A stretch of DNA of 64,000 nt from Rhizobium sp. (GCA_027533385.1 JAPZUE010000039.1:62001-126000), one strand, 5' to 3'. Shown: positions 35,926-45,296, numbered from the stretch's first letter. The notes: generated from the sequence alone by a model not told the origin. Made by a program: numbers and translations.

Positions 35926-37212
35926 ATGGCATGGCAAAGCCCGATTGCGCCGGGGATCTCCTGGTATCAGGCAAGCGTGGGCGAGCGGCCGGAATATCCG
36001 GCCCTCGACGGCTCTGTAACAACTGACGTCGCGATTATCGGCGGCGGCTTCACCGGGTTGCAAGCCGCCTACAATCTCGCCCGGCTCGGTGTCTCCGTCG
36101 TGCTCATTGAGGGCAACCGCTTCGGTGACGGGGCTTCCGGTCGCAATGGCGGCCAGCTCGGCACCGGGCAGCGCGCCTCGCCGGCAGAACTGGAAGCAGA
36201 ACTCGGCTTCGAGCGTTCCAAGGCGCTGTTCGACATGGCGGAGAACGCCAAGCGCTATCTGCTCGACTTTTGCGACCAGCATGGCATCGATATCGACTAT
36301 CTCCCGGGCCAGATGAACGTCGCACACAAGCGGGGCTGGGAATCGGACTATCGCCATGAAGCCGAGATCATGGCGGTGCGCTACGGCTATCCGCATGTCG
36401 CCTTCATGGATCGCGAGGAAACCCATGAAAGGGTGGGCTCGACGCGCTATCACTACGGCGTCCGCGATACCGGAACCGGACATATCCACCCGCTGAAGCT
36501 GCTCGTCGGCCTTGCCAAGGTCGCAGCTGCGGCAGGGGCAAAAGTCCATGAAATGACACCGGCAAGCGCGATCCGCCAGGCTGGCGGCAAAACGATGATC
36601 GAGACGCCGAGAGGCACGATCACCGCCGACCGGGTGCTGATTGCCACCAATGCCTATATCGGCAACCTGGAGCCGGTGACGGCGGCCCATGTCATGCCGA
36701 TCCGATCCTTCATCGGCGCAACGGCGCCACTCGACCGGTTTCCGCAGGTTCTGAAGGGATCGGAAGCGGTGGCGGACAGCCGGTTCGTGGTGCGTTACTT
36801 CCGCAAGAGCCGCGACGGGCGTCTGCTGTTTGGCGGGCGCGAGGCTTATACCGCCGACAGCCCGCGCGACATTTCGAGCCATATCCGCCGGCAGATTGCA
36901 GAGATCTATCCGGATCTGCGCAATGTCGAGATCACCCATGCCTGGGGTGGTTCGGTCGGGATTACCCTGCCGCGCAAGCCGTTCGCCCGGGATGTGATGC
37001 CCGGCGTGACCTCGGTTGCCGGCTATTCCGGGCACGGCGTGATGCTCTCCAACTATTCCGGCAAGATGTATGCGGACATGGTGGCGGGCAATGCACGGGA
37101 ACTCGATCTCTTCAAGGAATTGAAGATCCCGCCCTTCCCCGGCGGGGCGAAACTGCGCAAGCCGCTGCTCTTCCTGGCACTGACCTGGTACGCACTGCGC
37201 GACCGCTTCTGA
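35926..37212 (+). CDS. puuB: FAD-dependent oxidoreductase, probable gamma-glutamylputrescine oxidase
   Basis: A 428-residue DAO-type flavoprotein. The dinucleotide motif is VAIIGGGFTGLQAAYNLARL with EGNRFGDGASGRNGGQLGTG just after, and the C-terminal GVTSVAGYSGHGVMLSNYSG completes the FAD site. PuuB/OrdL enzymes oxidise gamma-glutamylputrescine to the aldehyde with H2O2 release. GGGAGG lies before the ATG. Co-transcribed with the puuA-like gene and followed by a terminator at 37322. Confidence 0.87.
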   Translation: MAWQSPIAPGISWYQASVGERPEYPALDGSVTTDVAIIGGGFTGLQAAYNLARLGVSVVLIEGNRFGDGASGRNGGQLGTGQRASPAELEAELGFERSKALFDMAENAKRYLLDFCDQHGIDIDYLPGQMNVAHKRGWESDYRHEAEIMAVRYGYPHVAFMDREETHERVGSTRYHYGVRDTGTGHIHPLKLLVGLAKVAAAAGAKVHEMTPASAIRQAGGKTMIETPRGTITADRVLIATNAYIGNLEPVTAAHVMPIRSFIGATAPLDRFPQVLKGSEAVADSRFVVRYFRKSRDGRLLFGGREAYTADSPRDISSHIRRQIAEIYPDLRNVEITHAWGGSVGITLPRKPFARDVMPGVTSVAGYSGHGVMLSNYSGKMYADMVAGNARELDLFKELKIPPFPGGAKLRKPLLFLALTWYALRDRF

Positions 37213-37321
37213 GAGCGCCATAGGTCGCTCCCGGACCCTGCTTGCGCGGTGCCCGGGAGGTGTGTTGCATTGTCGCAGAACACATTTTGTTCATCCCTTC
37301 CGCGACATGAAAAGACAAATT

Positions 37322-37345
37322 CCACCCCATCGGGGTGGCTTTTTT
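37322..37345 (+). terminator. Rho-independent terminator of the puuA-puuB unit
   Basis: CCACCCC and GGGGTGG pair around ATC and are followed by C and six T residues, a compact canonical terminator 110 bases after the oxidase stop and 53 bases before zwf. Confidence 0.85.
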
Positions 37346-37397
37346 AAATCGATTAGATTAGAACCGGTCCAACCAGATTGCCGAACGAGAGATGCGC

Positions 37398-38870
37398 ATG
37401 AGCAGCCAGATCATCCCCGTTGAACCCTTTGACTACGTCGTCTTCGGCGGTACCGGCGACTTGGCGGAGCGCAAGCTTCTGCCCGCGCTGTTTCACCGTC
37501 AGCTGGCCGGCCAGCTGACCGAACCGACCCGCATCATCGGCGCTTCGCGCACGGCGATGACGAATGAAGAATATCGCAAGTTCACGCTCGATGCCCTGCA
37601 TGAGCATCTGAAGGCCGAAGAGCTGGAAGAAAGCGAAGTCGCGAAATTCCTCGCCCGGGTGTTCTACGTCTCGGTCGACGCGAAGTCGGATCAGGGCTGG
37701 GAAGACCTGAAGAAGCTGCTGGACCAGGGCAAGGACATCGTTCGTGCCTTCTACCTCGCCGTTTCGCCGTCGATCTTCGGCGACATCGCCGACAAGATCC
37801 GCGACCACAAGCTGATCACCAAGTCCACCCGCATCGTCGTCGAAAAGCCGATCGGCCGTGACCTCGCCTCGGCGCAGATCCTCAACGACACGATCGGCAA
37901 GGTGTTCAAGGAAGAGCAGATCTTTCGCATCGACCACTATCTCGGCAAGGAGACGGTGCAGAACCTGATGGCGCTGCGCTTCGCCAACGCGCTCTACGAG
38001 CCGCTGTGGAATTCCGCCCATATCGACCACGTGCAGATCACCGTGGCCGAATCCGTCGGTCTCGAAGGCCGCGTCACCTATTATGACAAGGCCGGCGCGC
38101 TGCGCGACATGGTGCAGAACCATATCCTGCAGCTCCTCTGCCTCGTGGCGATGGAAGCCCCGTTCTCGATGGATGCAGAAGGCGTGCGCGACGAGAAGCT
38201 CAAGGTTCTGCGCTCGCTGAAGCCGATTACACCTGCCAATGTCGAGAAGCTGACAGTGCGCGGCCAGTATCGCGCCGGCGCTTCTGCCGGCGGTGCGGTC
38301 AACGGCTACCAGGAGGAACTGGGAGCGGCGTCGGATACGGAAACCTTCGTGGCGATCAAGGCGGAGATCAACAACTGGCGCTGGGCCGGGGTTCCCTTCT
38401 ACCTGCGCACCGGCAAGCGTCTTGCGACACGCATGTCCGAGATCGTCATCGCCTTCAAGCCGATCCCGCATTCGATCTTCGGCGATGCGGCCGGTCGTAT
38501 CGAAGCCAACAAGCTGGTCATCCGCCTGCAGCCGGACGAAGGGGTCAAGCAGTGGCTGATGATCAAGGACCCGGGCCCGGGCGGCATGCGCCTGCGCCAT
38601 GTGTCGCTCGACATGAGCTTTGCCCAGGCCTTTGACGTGCGCAATCCGGACGCCTATGAGCGCCTGCTGATGGACGTCATCCGCTCCAACCAGACGCTGT
38701 TCATGCGCCGCGACGAAGTCGAGGCGGCATGGAACTGGTGCGATCCGATCCTGAAATCCTGGGAAGAGATCGGCCAGAAGGCTCAAGGCTACACGTCCGG
38801 CACCTGGGGTCCGAGCCAGGCCATCGCGCTCATTGAGCGTGACGGCCGCACCTGGCACGAAAACGACTGA
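37398..38870 (+). CDS. zwf: Glucose-6-phosphate 1-dehydrogenase
   Basis: A 491-residue enzyme that oxidises glucose 6-phosphate to 6-phosphogluconolactone with NAD(P)+. The nucleotide-binding motif VVFGGTGDLAERKLLPAL, the active-site signature RIDHYLGKETVQN (near residue 180) and the EKPIGRD block are intact. ATG 37398 (MSSQIIPVEPFDYVV) is preferred to the ATG two codons earlier because GAGAG is better spaced. First gene of the Entner-Doudoroff set zwf-pgl-edd; pgl follows after 11 bases. Confidence 0.96.
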   Translation: MSSQIIPVEPFDYVVFGGTGDLAERKLLPALFHRQLAGQLTEPTRIIGASRTAMTNEEYRKFTLDALHEHLKAEELEESEVAKFLARVFYVSVDAKSDQGWEDLKKLLDQGKDIVRAFYLAVSPSIFGDIADKIRDHKLITKSTRIVVEKPIGRDLASAQILNDTIGKVFKEEQIFRIDHYLGKETVQNLMALRFANALYEPLWNSAHIDHVQITVAESVGLEGRVTYYDKAGALRDMVQNHILQLLCLVAMEAPFSMDAEGVRDEKLKVLRSLKPITPANVEKLTVRGQYRAGASAGGAVNGYQEELGAASDTETFVAIKAEINNWRWAGVPFYLRTGKRLATRMSEIVIAFKPIPHSIFGDAAGRIEANKLVIRLQPDEGVKQWLMIKDPGPGGMRLRHVSLDMSFAQAFDVRNPDAYERLLMDVIRSNQTLFMRRDEVEAAWNWCDPILKSWEEIGQKAQGYTSGTWGPSQAIALIERDGRTWHEND

Positions 38871-38881
38871 GGCCGGCACGG

Positions 38882-39580
38882 ATGGCACATCAGATGAAGA
38901 CATTCGAGACGGGGGCAGCGCTCGCAGCCGGTCTTGCCGATGCCGTCGCCTCGGCACTAGCTTCGGCAATCGGAACGCGGGGCGAAGCTACGCTTGCCGT
39001 CTCCGGCGGCTCGACGCCCAAGGCCTTCTTCGAGGCTCTTTCAACGCGCGCGCTCGCCTGGCCGAAGGTCAAAGTGACGCTGGTGGATGAGCGCTTCGTA
39101 CCGGAAGACAATCCGCGTTCGAACCACCTGCTGGTCAAGACGCATCTCCTGAAAAAAGCGGCTGAAGCGGCCGAGTTCGTGCCGCTCTACCGCCCGGAAG
39201 CGACGATCGAGGAGGCTGCAAGGACGGCTTCCGGCATCGTGCCCGGCATGACTAAACCCTTCGACGTTGCGATCCTCGGCATGGGCACGGACGGGCACAC
39301 CGCCTCGTTCTTTCCCGGCGGCGACCATCTGGACGCCGCGCTCGATCTGAAGCAGCCGCGCCGCGTCATGACCATGGAAGCGCCAGGTGCGGGCGAAGCC
39401 CGCCTGACGCTGTCATTCTCCGCTCTTCATGATGCCGGCCTGCTGGTCGTGCATATCGAAGGTGCAGAAAAGAAAGCCGTGCTGGACAAGGCGCTTGCCG
39501 GCACTGACGAAAAGGAGATGCCGATCCGGGCCGTTCTTGAACGGGCTCAGACGACACCCGAAATCTATTGGGCGCCCTGA
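38882..39580 (+). CDS. pgl: 6-phosphogluconolactonase
   Basis: A 232-residue DevB/SOL-type lactonase that hydrolyses 6-phosphogluconolactone. Family motifs are LAVSGGSTPKAFFEAL, LVDERFVPEDNPRSNHLLVK and FDVAILGMGTDGHTASFFPG. It sits between zwf and edd, so flux goes straight from glucose 6-phosphate to 6-phosphogluconate. A small hairpin (39592-39615) separates it from edd. Confidence 0.95.
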   Translation: MAHQMKTFETGAALAAGLADAVASALASAIGTRGEATLAVSGGSTPKAFFEALSTRALAWPKVKVTLVDERFVPEDNPRSNHLLVKTHLLKKAAEAAEFVPLYRPEATIEEAARTASGIVPGMTKPFDVAILGMGTDGHTASFFPGGDHLDAALDLKQPRRVMTMEAPGAGEARLTLSFSALHDAGLLVVHIEGAEKKAVLDKALAGTDEKEMPIRAVLERAQTTPEIYWAP

Positions 39581-39591
39581 GGGAGAGCCCC

Positions 39592-39615
39592 GCCTGCCGG
39601 AGACGTTCGGCAGGC
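39592..39615 (+). other. Intercistronic hairpin between pgl and edd
   Basis: GCCTGCCG and CGGCAGGC form a perfect 8-bp stem with an 8-base loop, 11 bases after the pgl stop. No T tract follows, so it is more likely an mRNA processing or stabilising element than a terminator. Confidence 0.4.
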
Positions 39616-39703
39616 TGATGCGCATATGACGAGTTTCCCGGCCGGACAGGCCTTTGCGCGATGTGCGCCTTCAGCGCCCGCGCCAGATGAGGAGCCATAT
39701 CCA

Positions 39704-41521
39704 ATGAGTGCAGATCGCCGTATCGAAGCCATCACCAAGCGGATCGTCGAACGATCCAAGCCAACCCGCGAAGCCTATCTCGACCGGACACGCCGGGCGG
39801 TTTCCAAAGGCGTACACCGCTCGACACTGTCTTGCGGCAACCTCGCCCATGGCTTTGCCGTCTGTTCCCCCAAGGACAAGGCAGCGCTTGCAGGCGATGT
39901 TGTGCCGAACCTCGGCATCATCACCGCCTATAACGACATGCTGTCCGCGCACCAGCCGTTCGAGACCTATCCGGCCCTGATCCGTCAGGCGGCCTCCGAA
40001 GCCGGTGGCGTGGCACAGGTCGCAGGCGGCGTGCCTGCGATGTGTGACGGCGTTACCCAGGGCCAGCCGGGCATGGAGCTGTCGCTGTTCTCCCGTGATG
40101 CCATCGCGATGGCAGCCGGCATCGGCCTCAGCCACAACATGTTCGACGCGGCCATTTATCTCGGCGTCTGCGACAAGATCGTACCGGGCCTGATGATCGC
40201 AGCCCTGACCTTCGGCCATCTGCCGTCGATCTTCGTTCCTGCCGGTCCCATGACCTCCGGTCTGCCGAACGACGAGAAGTCGCGCATCCGCCAGCTTTAT
40301 GCCGAGGGCAAGGTTGGCCGCGCCGAACTGCTCGAAGCGGAATCCAAGTCCTATCATGGCCCGGGCACCTGCACCTTCTACGGCACGGCCAACTCGAACC
40401 AGATGCTGATGGAGATCATGGGCTTCCACCTGCCCGGTGCCTCCTTCATCAATCCGGGCACGCCGCTGCGCGACGCACTGACCAAGGAAGCGGCGAAGCG
40501 GGCACTCGCCATCACCGCCCTTGGCAACGAGTTCACGCCCGCCGGCGAGATGATCGATGAGCGCTCGATCGTCAACGGTGTTGTCGGCCTGCATGCGACC
40601 GGCGGCTCGACCAACCACACGATCCACCTGATCGCCATGGCACGCGCGGGCGGCATCCAGCTCACCTGGCAGGATATCTCGGAACTCTCCGACATCGTGC
40701 CACTGCTCGCTCGCGTCTATCCGAACGGGCTTGCCGATGTGAACCATTTCCACGCGGCTGGCGGCATGGGCTTCCTGATCAAGCAGCTCCTGAAGGCAGG
40801 CTATCTGCATGACGACGTGCGCACGGTCTATGGCCAGGGTCTTGCAGCCTACACGATCGATCCGAAGCTCGCCGATGACGGCACGGTGTCTCGCGAACCC
40901 GCAGCAGAGGTCAGCGGCGATCCCAAGGTGCTGACGACGATCGACAAGCCGTTCCAGCCGAATGGCGGGTTGAAGATGCTGACAGGCAATCTGGGGAAGG
41001 CCGTGATCAAGATCTCGGCAGTCAAGCCAGAGCGCCATATCGTCGAGGCCCCGGCCATCGTCTTCAACGATCAGCAGGAACTGCAGGAGGCCTTCAAGGC
41101 CGGCAAGCTGGAAAAGGACTTCGTTGCCGTCGTGCGCTTCCAGGGGCCGAAGGCGAACGGCATGCCGGAACTGCACCGCCTGACGCCGCCGCTCGGCGTT
41201 CTCCAGGACCGCGGCTTCAAGGTGGCGCTCGTCACCGACGGACGCATGTCGGGCGCCTCCGGCAAGGTGCCGGCAGCGATCCATGTGACGCCCGAGGCCG
41301 TGGACGGCGGGCCGATCGCCAAGATCAAGGATGGCGATATCGTCCGTATCGATGCGGTCGCCGGCACGCTGGAAGTTCTGGTCGACGCTGCCGAATTCAA
41401 CGCGCGGCCACTGGCGACCACCAATCTCGAGGACAACGAGTTCGGCATGGGTCGCGAGTTGTTCGCAAGCTTCCGCCGGATTTCCGGCCCGGCGGATCAG
41501 GGCGCGAGCGTCTTCTTCTGA
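39704..41521 (+). CDS. edd: Phosphogluconate dehydratase
   Basis: A 605-residue iron-sulfur dehydratase of the IlvD/Edd family that converts 6-phosphogluconate to 2-keto-3-deoxy-6-phosphogluconate. Cluster-binding cysteines lie in [28 protein letters not shown] and [34 protein letters not shown] is the conserved C-terminal signature. ATG 39704 follows GAGGAG at 10-base spacing. The aldolase gene (eda) is not in the window. It converges with the anti-sigma gene. Confidence 0.96.
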   Translation: MSADRRIEAITKRIVERSKPTREAYLDRTRRAVSKGVHRSTLSCGNLAHGFAVCSPKDKAALAGDVVPNLGIITAYNDMLSAHQPFETYPALIRQAASEAGGVAQVAGGVPAMCDGVTQGQPGMELSLFSRDAIAMAAGIGLSHNMFDAAIYLGVCDKIVPGLMIAALTFGHLPSIFVPAGPMTSGLPNDEKSRIRQLYAEGKVGRAELLEAESKSYHGPGTCTFYGTANSNQMLMEIMGFHLPGASFINPGTPLRDALTKEAAKRALAITALGNEFTPAGEMIDERSIVNGVVGLHATGGSTNHTIHLIAMARAGGIQLTWQDISELSDIVPLLARVYPNGLADVNHFHAAGGMGFLIKQLLKAGYLHDDVRTVYGQGLAAYTIDPKLADDGTVSREPAAEVSGDPKVLTTIDKPFQPNGGLKMLTGNLGKAVIKISAVKPERHIVEAPAIVFNDQQELQEAFKAGKLEKDFVAVVRFQGPKANGMPELHRLTPPLGVLQDRGFKVALVTDGRMSGASGKVPAAIHVTPEAVDGGPIAKIKDGDIVRIDAVAGTLEVLVDAAEFNARPLATTNLEDNEFGMGRELFASFRRISGPADQGASVFF

Positions 41522-41546
41522 TCCTGCGGAGCAGATCATTTATCAA

Positions 41547-41572
41547 TGGGGCCGCGTGCAAGCGTGGCCCCA
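41547..41572. terminator. Hairpin between convergent edd and anti-sigma genes
   Basis: TGGGGCCGCG and CGTGGCCCCA form a 10-pair stem with one wobble and a 6-base loop, placed between the two stop codons. T tails are weak on both sides, but the position suits a bidirectional terminator. Confidence 0.5.
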
Positions 41573-41579
41573 AATGCGT

Positions 41580-42287
41580 TCAAGGCCTCGGCATCTTTGC
41601 AAAGCCCTTGCCGAGGATTGGGCCGGTCGGCTTGCCGGTTGGCGATCCCCCGAGCGGCTCGACGGTGATTTCGTAGAGCTGTTCCTCCATCGGTCCAGGC
41701 AGGTCCGGCCCTTCGATCATCGCCGTTCGCCAGCCGTCCAGGACGCCGAGCGAGACGGGACCCGTGTCGCGCGACGGCAGTGTCCAGAGCTGCAGGGATC
41801 GATCCGTAGCAACGGACACATCGGTGAGCGGGATGACCTTTGCCGTGTCGTTGCCGAAATCCTCGATCATCACGACCGGCTCGCCTTCGGCATTCATCAG
41901 GATGGCCACCACCTGCGGCTCGGCACGCTGGAGAAGCGTGTACGACAGCGCACCGACGAGCAGAAGCGAAGCGGCGGCGGCCGAAAGCCCGACGCCGCGC
42001 CACCCGGCAAGCCTGTTGTCGTTGACAGCAGGTCTTGGGCTGGCCTCTCGGATCGCAGTCTGCTGTGAGCCGAGCCTGGTCTCGATCCGGCTCCAGAGAT
42101 CGGCCGAGACGGGCGACGTGGGGCCGACCAGATCCAGTTCAAGGAAATGATCGCGCGCTTCACCGACTGCGCGGGCGAGTTCCTGATCGGTTTCCATGTC
42201 GGCTTCGATCGCGCGGCGCTCGTCTTCGTCCATCAGACCGAGGACGTAGGCATCTGCGCGTTCGGCGGGGGGTTGCCAGGGGCTCAT
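41580..42287 (-). CDS. Anti-sigma factor (RskA-like, single membrane helix)
   Basis: A 235-residue protein. A cytoplasmic N-terminal part (WQPPAERADAYVLGLMDEDE) resembles anti-sigma domains, one membrane helix lies at about 97-117 (VGLSAAAASLLLVGALSYTL), and the periplasmic C-terminal part is of RskA_C type (LQLWTLPSRDTGPVSLGVLD). No HxxxCxxC zinc motif is visible. Its ATG overlaps the stop of the ECF sigma gene (ATGA), so synthesis is coupled. It should hold the sigma factor at the membrane until a periplasmic signal triggers release; the signal is unknown. Confidence 0.88.
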   Translation of the reverse strand: MSPWQPPAERADAYVLGLMDEDERRAIEADMETDQELARAVGEARDHFLELDLVGPTSPVSADLWSRIETRLGSQQTAIREASPRPAVNDNRLAGWRGVGLSAAAASLLLVGALSYTLLQRAEPQVVAILMNAEGEPVVMIEDFGNDTAKVIPLTDVSVATDRSLQLWTLPSRDTGPVSLGVLDGWRTAMIEGPDLPGPMEEQLYEITVEPLGGSPTGKPTGPILGKGFAKMPRP

Positions 42288-42835
42288 GCCATGCACTCCC
42301 TCAAGGCGGAGAGAGATCGGCGTATCCAGGCTTTCGCCGTTCCGAGCGGTAGCTTCAGGCGACCCGCGATCTCGCCATGGCTGTAGCCGGAGACATAGGC
42401 CATCATCACGGTCTTGCGGCGCAGGCCATCAAGTCGGTCCAGGCAGGCCCGCAGGCGGCTGGCGGTGTCCAACTGATCGAACAGATCATGATAGAGGGCG
42501 TCCGCGCCCTCATCCTGCAGGCGCTCCAGGCTGTCGGTTTCCGTCAGGTCCTCGCGACCACCGTCGCGCAGGGCATTCAGCGATCGAGAGCGGACGATCG
42601 AAAAGATCCAGCCGCGTGCGGAGCCCCGGGATTGATCGTATTGCCAGGCCTTGTTCCAGATCTGCAGAAAAGCTTCCTGGACGATCTCCTCCGCCAGATC
42701 ATGGCGGCGCAGAATGCGCTCAGCCACCGTCACCATGCGGGCGGCCTCGCTTTCATAGATCAGCGCCAGCCCCTTGCGGTCTCCCGCAGCACAGGCCTTC
42801 AGCGCCGCAGCCAGTTTTTCCTGCTCGTCCCCCAT
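42284..42835 (-). CDS. ECF-type RNA polymerase sigma factor
   Basis: A 183-residue group IV sigma factor: region 2 (ILRRHDLAEEIVQEAFLQIW, WQYDQSRGSARGWIFSIVRS) and region 4 (RRKTVMMAYVSGYSHGEIAG followed by KLPLGTAKAWIRRSL). Its length and pairing with an RskA-like anti-sigma resemble the SigK-type groups. ATG 42835 is chosen because AAGGAG lies 5-6 bases upstream; the frame stays open upstream without similarity. A TGCATCC promoter-like motif upstream is shared with the divergent DUF4394 gene, suggesting autoregulation. Confidence 0.92.
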   Translation of the reverse strand: MGDEQEKLAAALKACAAGDRKGLALIYESEAARMVTVAERILRRHDLAEEIVQEAFLQIWNKAWQYDQSRGSARGWIFSIVRSRSLNALRDGGREDLTETDSLERLQDEGADALYHDLFDQLDTASRLRACLDRLDGLRRKTVMMAYVSGYSHGEIAGRLKLPLGTAKAWIRRSLSALRECMA

Positions 42836-42963
42836 CCGGGCTCCTTCGCTTGTCATGGCTCGGAAGTAGGCCTTCGCGCAGGTTTTGCAACGGGCTCCAT
42901 CGCTCCGTTCCGTCACTGCGCCATTCTCCATCACGCCATCCATCCTGATCTCCTTTGAAGGAA

Positions 42964-42991
42964 GGACACGGCAGAACGGAAAACGGATGCA
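42964..42991 (-). promoter_or_regulatory. Candidate ECF promoter driving the sigma/anti-sigma operon
   Basis: On the minus strand TGCATCC (42985-42991) is followed after 14 bases by CGTGTCC (42964-42970). It pairs with a near-identical divergent element 20 bases away, the pattern expected of an autoregulated ECF sigma factor. Confidence 0.55.
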
Positions 42992-43009
42992 GAAAAAAGT
43001 TGAAGCGGC

Positions 43010-43038
43010 TGCATCCAAACAGCATCGGCCGCGTGTCG
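43010..43038 (+). promoter_or_regulatory. Candidate ECF promoter driving the DUF4394 gene
   Basis: TGCATCC (43010-43016) is followed after 15 bases by CGTGTCG (43032-43038), placing a start about 45 bases before the DUF4394 ATG. The heptamers match those of the divergent sigma-gene promoter. Confidence 0.55.
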
Positions 43039-43092
43039 TGAGATCAGGAGGCACCAGACCGGTGTCGCCACCATTCAACCGGGAGAATTTTC

Positions 43093-43878
43093 ATGACCAG
43101 CATCCGTATCCTCAGCCTCGCTGCCGCAACAGCCCTGACGGCCTTTGGAGCGCAGGCCGCTCAGGTCATCGGCCTCACAGGCGACAAGACCCTCGTCATG
43201 TTCGATACCGCGAAGGCCGATACCGTAAAGTCGATGGAAGTCACCGGCGTCGACCGCCTCGTGGGCATCGATTATCGTCCAGGCAACAAGACGATCGTCG
43301 GCGTGACTGCAGAGAACGCGATCGTCACCATCGACCCGGCAACCGGTGCGGCCACAGAGCTCGCCAAGATGGACAAGCCGCTGACGATCGGGGACGCACC
43401 CGTCATCGTCAACTTCAATCCGGCGGCAGACCGCCTGCGCTACATGACCGGCACTACCAATCATCGGGTCAATGTCGACACGGGAGAGGTCACGATCGAT
43501 GGCAGCCTCGTCTTCGAAGAGGGCGACATGCACAAGGGCGAAACCCCGAACATCGTCGCAGCCGCCTATACCAATTCGGTCGGCAAGCCGGAGAAAACGG
43601 CGATGTACAACATCGACGCGACGATCGGCGCGCTGATCCAGCAAACCAAGCCGAATGACGGTACTCTGAAGGCGATCGGCAAGCTCGGCATCGAAGGCAG
43701 CCCGAAGACCTATGCCTTCGATATCGAAGCGGGCGCCGATGGCAAGAACACAGCCTGGCTGGTCGCCGACAGCACCCTCTACACGGTGAACCTGGAAACG
43801 GGTGCGGCGACCAAGGCCGGCGAGATCAGCGGTGCGCCTGCTGCCATCACGTCGATCACCGTGATCCCGGCGATGTAA
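43093..43878 (+). CDS. Secreted DUF4394 protein, likely target of the adjacent ECF sigma factor
   Basis: A 261-residue protein with a Sec signal peptide (cleavage near AQA-AQVIG) and a repeated beta-structure resembling a propeller: VIGLTGDKTLVMFD, RLVGIDYRPGNKTIVGVTAE, PVIVNFNPAADRLRYMTGTT and SPKTYAFDIEAG. These blocks fit DUF4394. GGGAG lies 8 bases before the ATG. DUF4394 genes are often next to ECF/anti-sigma pairs, and the shared promoter motif here supports that it is made on sigma activation. Biochemical function unknown; periplasmic location is inferred. Confidence 0.85.
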   Translation: MTSIRILSLAAATALTAFGAQAAQVIGLTGDKTLVMFDTAKADTVKSMEVTGVDRLVGIDYRPGNKTIVGVTAENAIVTIDPATGAATELAKMDKPLTIGDAPVIVNFNPAADRLRYMTGTTNHRVNVDTGEVTIDGSLVFEEGDMHKGETPNIVAAAYTNSVGKPEKTAMYNIDATIGALIQQTKPNDGTLKAIGKLGIEGSPKTYAFDIEAGADGKNTAWLVADSTLYTVNLETGAATKAGEISGAPAAITSITVIPAM

Positions 43879-43926
43879 GCTGCAGCCTTTAGCGCCTTTG
43901 TTCGGCGTGGCGCTGCCCCCTGAATC

Positions 43927-43959
43927 AAAAAGGCCTCCGCGAGTTGATCGCGGAGGCCT
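43927..43959 (-). terminator. Bidirectional terminator between DUF4394 and DUF2778 genes
   Basis: AGGCCTCCGCGA and TCGCGGAGGCCT form a perfect 12-bp stem with a GTTGA loop. The minus strand continues with a T run of five, ending the DUF2778 transcript directly after its stop codon; it can also stop rightward transcription from DUF4394. Confidence 0.8.
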
Positions 43960-43964
43960 CTTCG

Positions 43965-45296
43965 TCAGAGCATGGCCATGTATTTCGGCAGATCGCGCAT
44001 GCTGGGCACCACGATCAGGGTCTGTACATGCCCGCGTTTGTAGGCGTTGAGGAAGCGATTGTAGTCCTCGAAGACCACGCAACCCGAGCTGTCGCCGCGG
44101 CGGCGCAGCAGATAGGTGTGGGTCAGGAAGCCGTCGCGATTGTACATCTTCGCATCGCCGACCGGGTTCATGCGGATCGCCTCGACACCATGGAAGCGGG
44201 CTTCCCGCATGCGCAGGCGATAGACGTTGGGCGGCGTCGGGCCCATGTTCTTGACATGGACGTATTTCGGATTGTCGCGCATGTGGCCGCGACCGGAATG
44301 GGCGCGCAGCTTCTCGCCGTTCGGCATATGGACCACGGCATCCTCGATGACATAGACGGCGATCCGGCTGCCCGGTCCCGGCAGGCCATTCTTGCGGTTG
44401 AAGATGCCCCCTGCCCCGTCATCCGTGGTAATCGGATTGTCGGGCTTGGCATAGGCAAGCATGTTGAGCAAAGTCTTCTTCTTCGGCTTTTCCTGCGTCT
44501 CGGCCGCCACGGGGGCTTCCGGTGCCGGCACGCGCTCGACGCGCGGCCTTGCCTGCGGTTTTGAACCGGGAACCGGGCCATCGTCCGGCAGGGCGCCATG
44601 ATCTTCGGTAGCCGGTTCCGACAGCAGTTCCTCGAAAGGCTCCTCGCGCGGATCGTCTGCGGCCATGGTCTCGGACGCGGTTGGCGTTGCGGCATAGCCA
44701 AGCGCGACGGGAGACACGGTCGTCGTCCCGCTTGCGATGGAAGCGGTCACGACAGGATCGACATCATCCATTCCGCTTCGACGCTCATGGGCGGCCGTTG
44801 CGAGGGCTGCCTGCTGACGACCAGCTTCGACCTTCAACATGGCATCGCGCAGCACGGCCAGGGCCTGAGAGCCCGTGACACTTTCGACGCGGGCAAGCAG
44901 CAGGCGATCGGACTTGTCCACCTCTGCCAGACGCATGGCAGCGGGCAGCATCAGCAATCCGAGATGGTCGGTCGCGGCGATGGCCTCCGCGAACCGGTCG
45001 CGCATGTCCTCGATCGCTGCAAAGTCGGTCGAGCGTGCCGGCTCGTTGCTCGGCACCGGTGGCTTGACGAGCGCGATTTCCGGTTTCGGCAGGCTGTGGC
45101 CTGCGATCGGCGATACTTCGATGGTGGAGGATGAAAGCCCCTTGAAGACGGCGAGGCTCGCTGTGCCCCAGAAGAGGCAGGCCAGTCCAATGCCCAAGAC
45201 CGTCGGCAGGCTGGAGCCGCGCTTCTTTCTACGCGACTTCATCATTTGAACGGCGACGCCATTGCCGCCGGTGACCTTACGGGTCGAGGACGCCAT
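43965..45296 (-). CDS. Membrane-anchored DUF2778 (Tlde1-type L,D-transpeptidase-like) protein
   Basis: A 443-residue protein: basic N-terminus, one membrane helix (LPTVLGIGLACLFWGTASLA, about 30-50), a long Ala/Pro/Glu-rich periplasmic linker, and a C-terminal domain (about 300-440) with LRAHSGRGHMRDNPKYVHVK, then THTYLLRRRGDSSGCVVFED. The last block has the His...SxGC arrangement of YkuD/L,D-transpeptidase-like enzymes and fits DUF2778. Related domains include the T6SS effector Tlde1, but the anchor and core location suggest housekeeping peptidoglycan modification. No T6SS or immunity gene is nearby. Catalysis is inferred. Confidence 0.8.
   Translation of the reverse strand: MASSTRKVTGGNGVAVQMMKSRRKKRGSSLPTVLGIGLACLFWGTASLAVFKGLSSSTIEVSPIAGHSLPKPEIALVKPPVPSNEPARSTDFAAIEDMRDRFAEAIAATDHLGLLMLPAAMRLAEVDKSDRLLLARVESVTGSQALAVLRDAMLKVEAGRQQAALATAAHERRSGMDDVDPVVTASIASGTTTVSPVALGYAATPTASETMAADDPREEPFEELLSEPATEDHGALPDDGPVPGSKPQARPRVERVPAPEAPVAAETQEKPKKKTLLNMLAYAKPDNPITTDDGAGGIFNRKNGLPGPGSRIAVYVIEDAVVHMPNGEKLRAHSGRGHMRDNPKYVHVKNMGPTPPNVYRLRMREARFHGVEAIRMNPVGDAKMYNRDGFLTHTYLLRRRGDSSGCVVFEDYNRFLNAYKRGHVQTLIVVPSMRDLPKYMAML

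Noticed and set aside
43965..45296. Type VI secretion effector
   Set aside because: The domain is related to Tlde1, but the protein has a membrane anchor and there are no T6SS, Eag, VgrG or immunity genes nearby.
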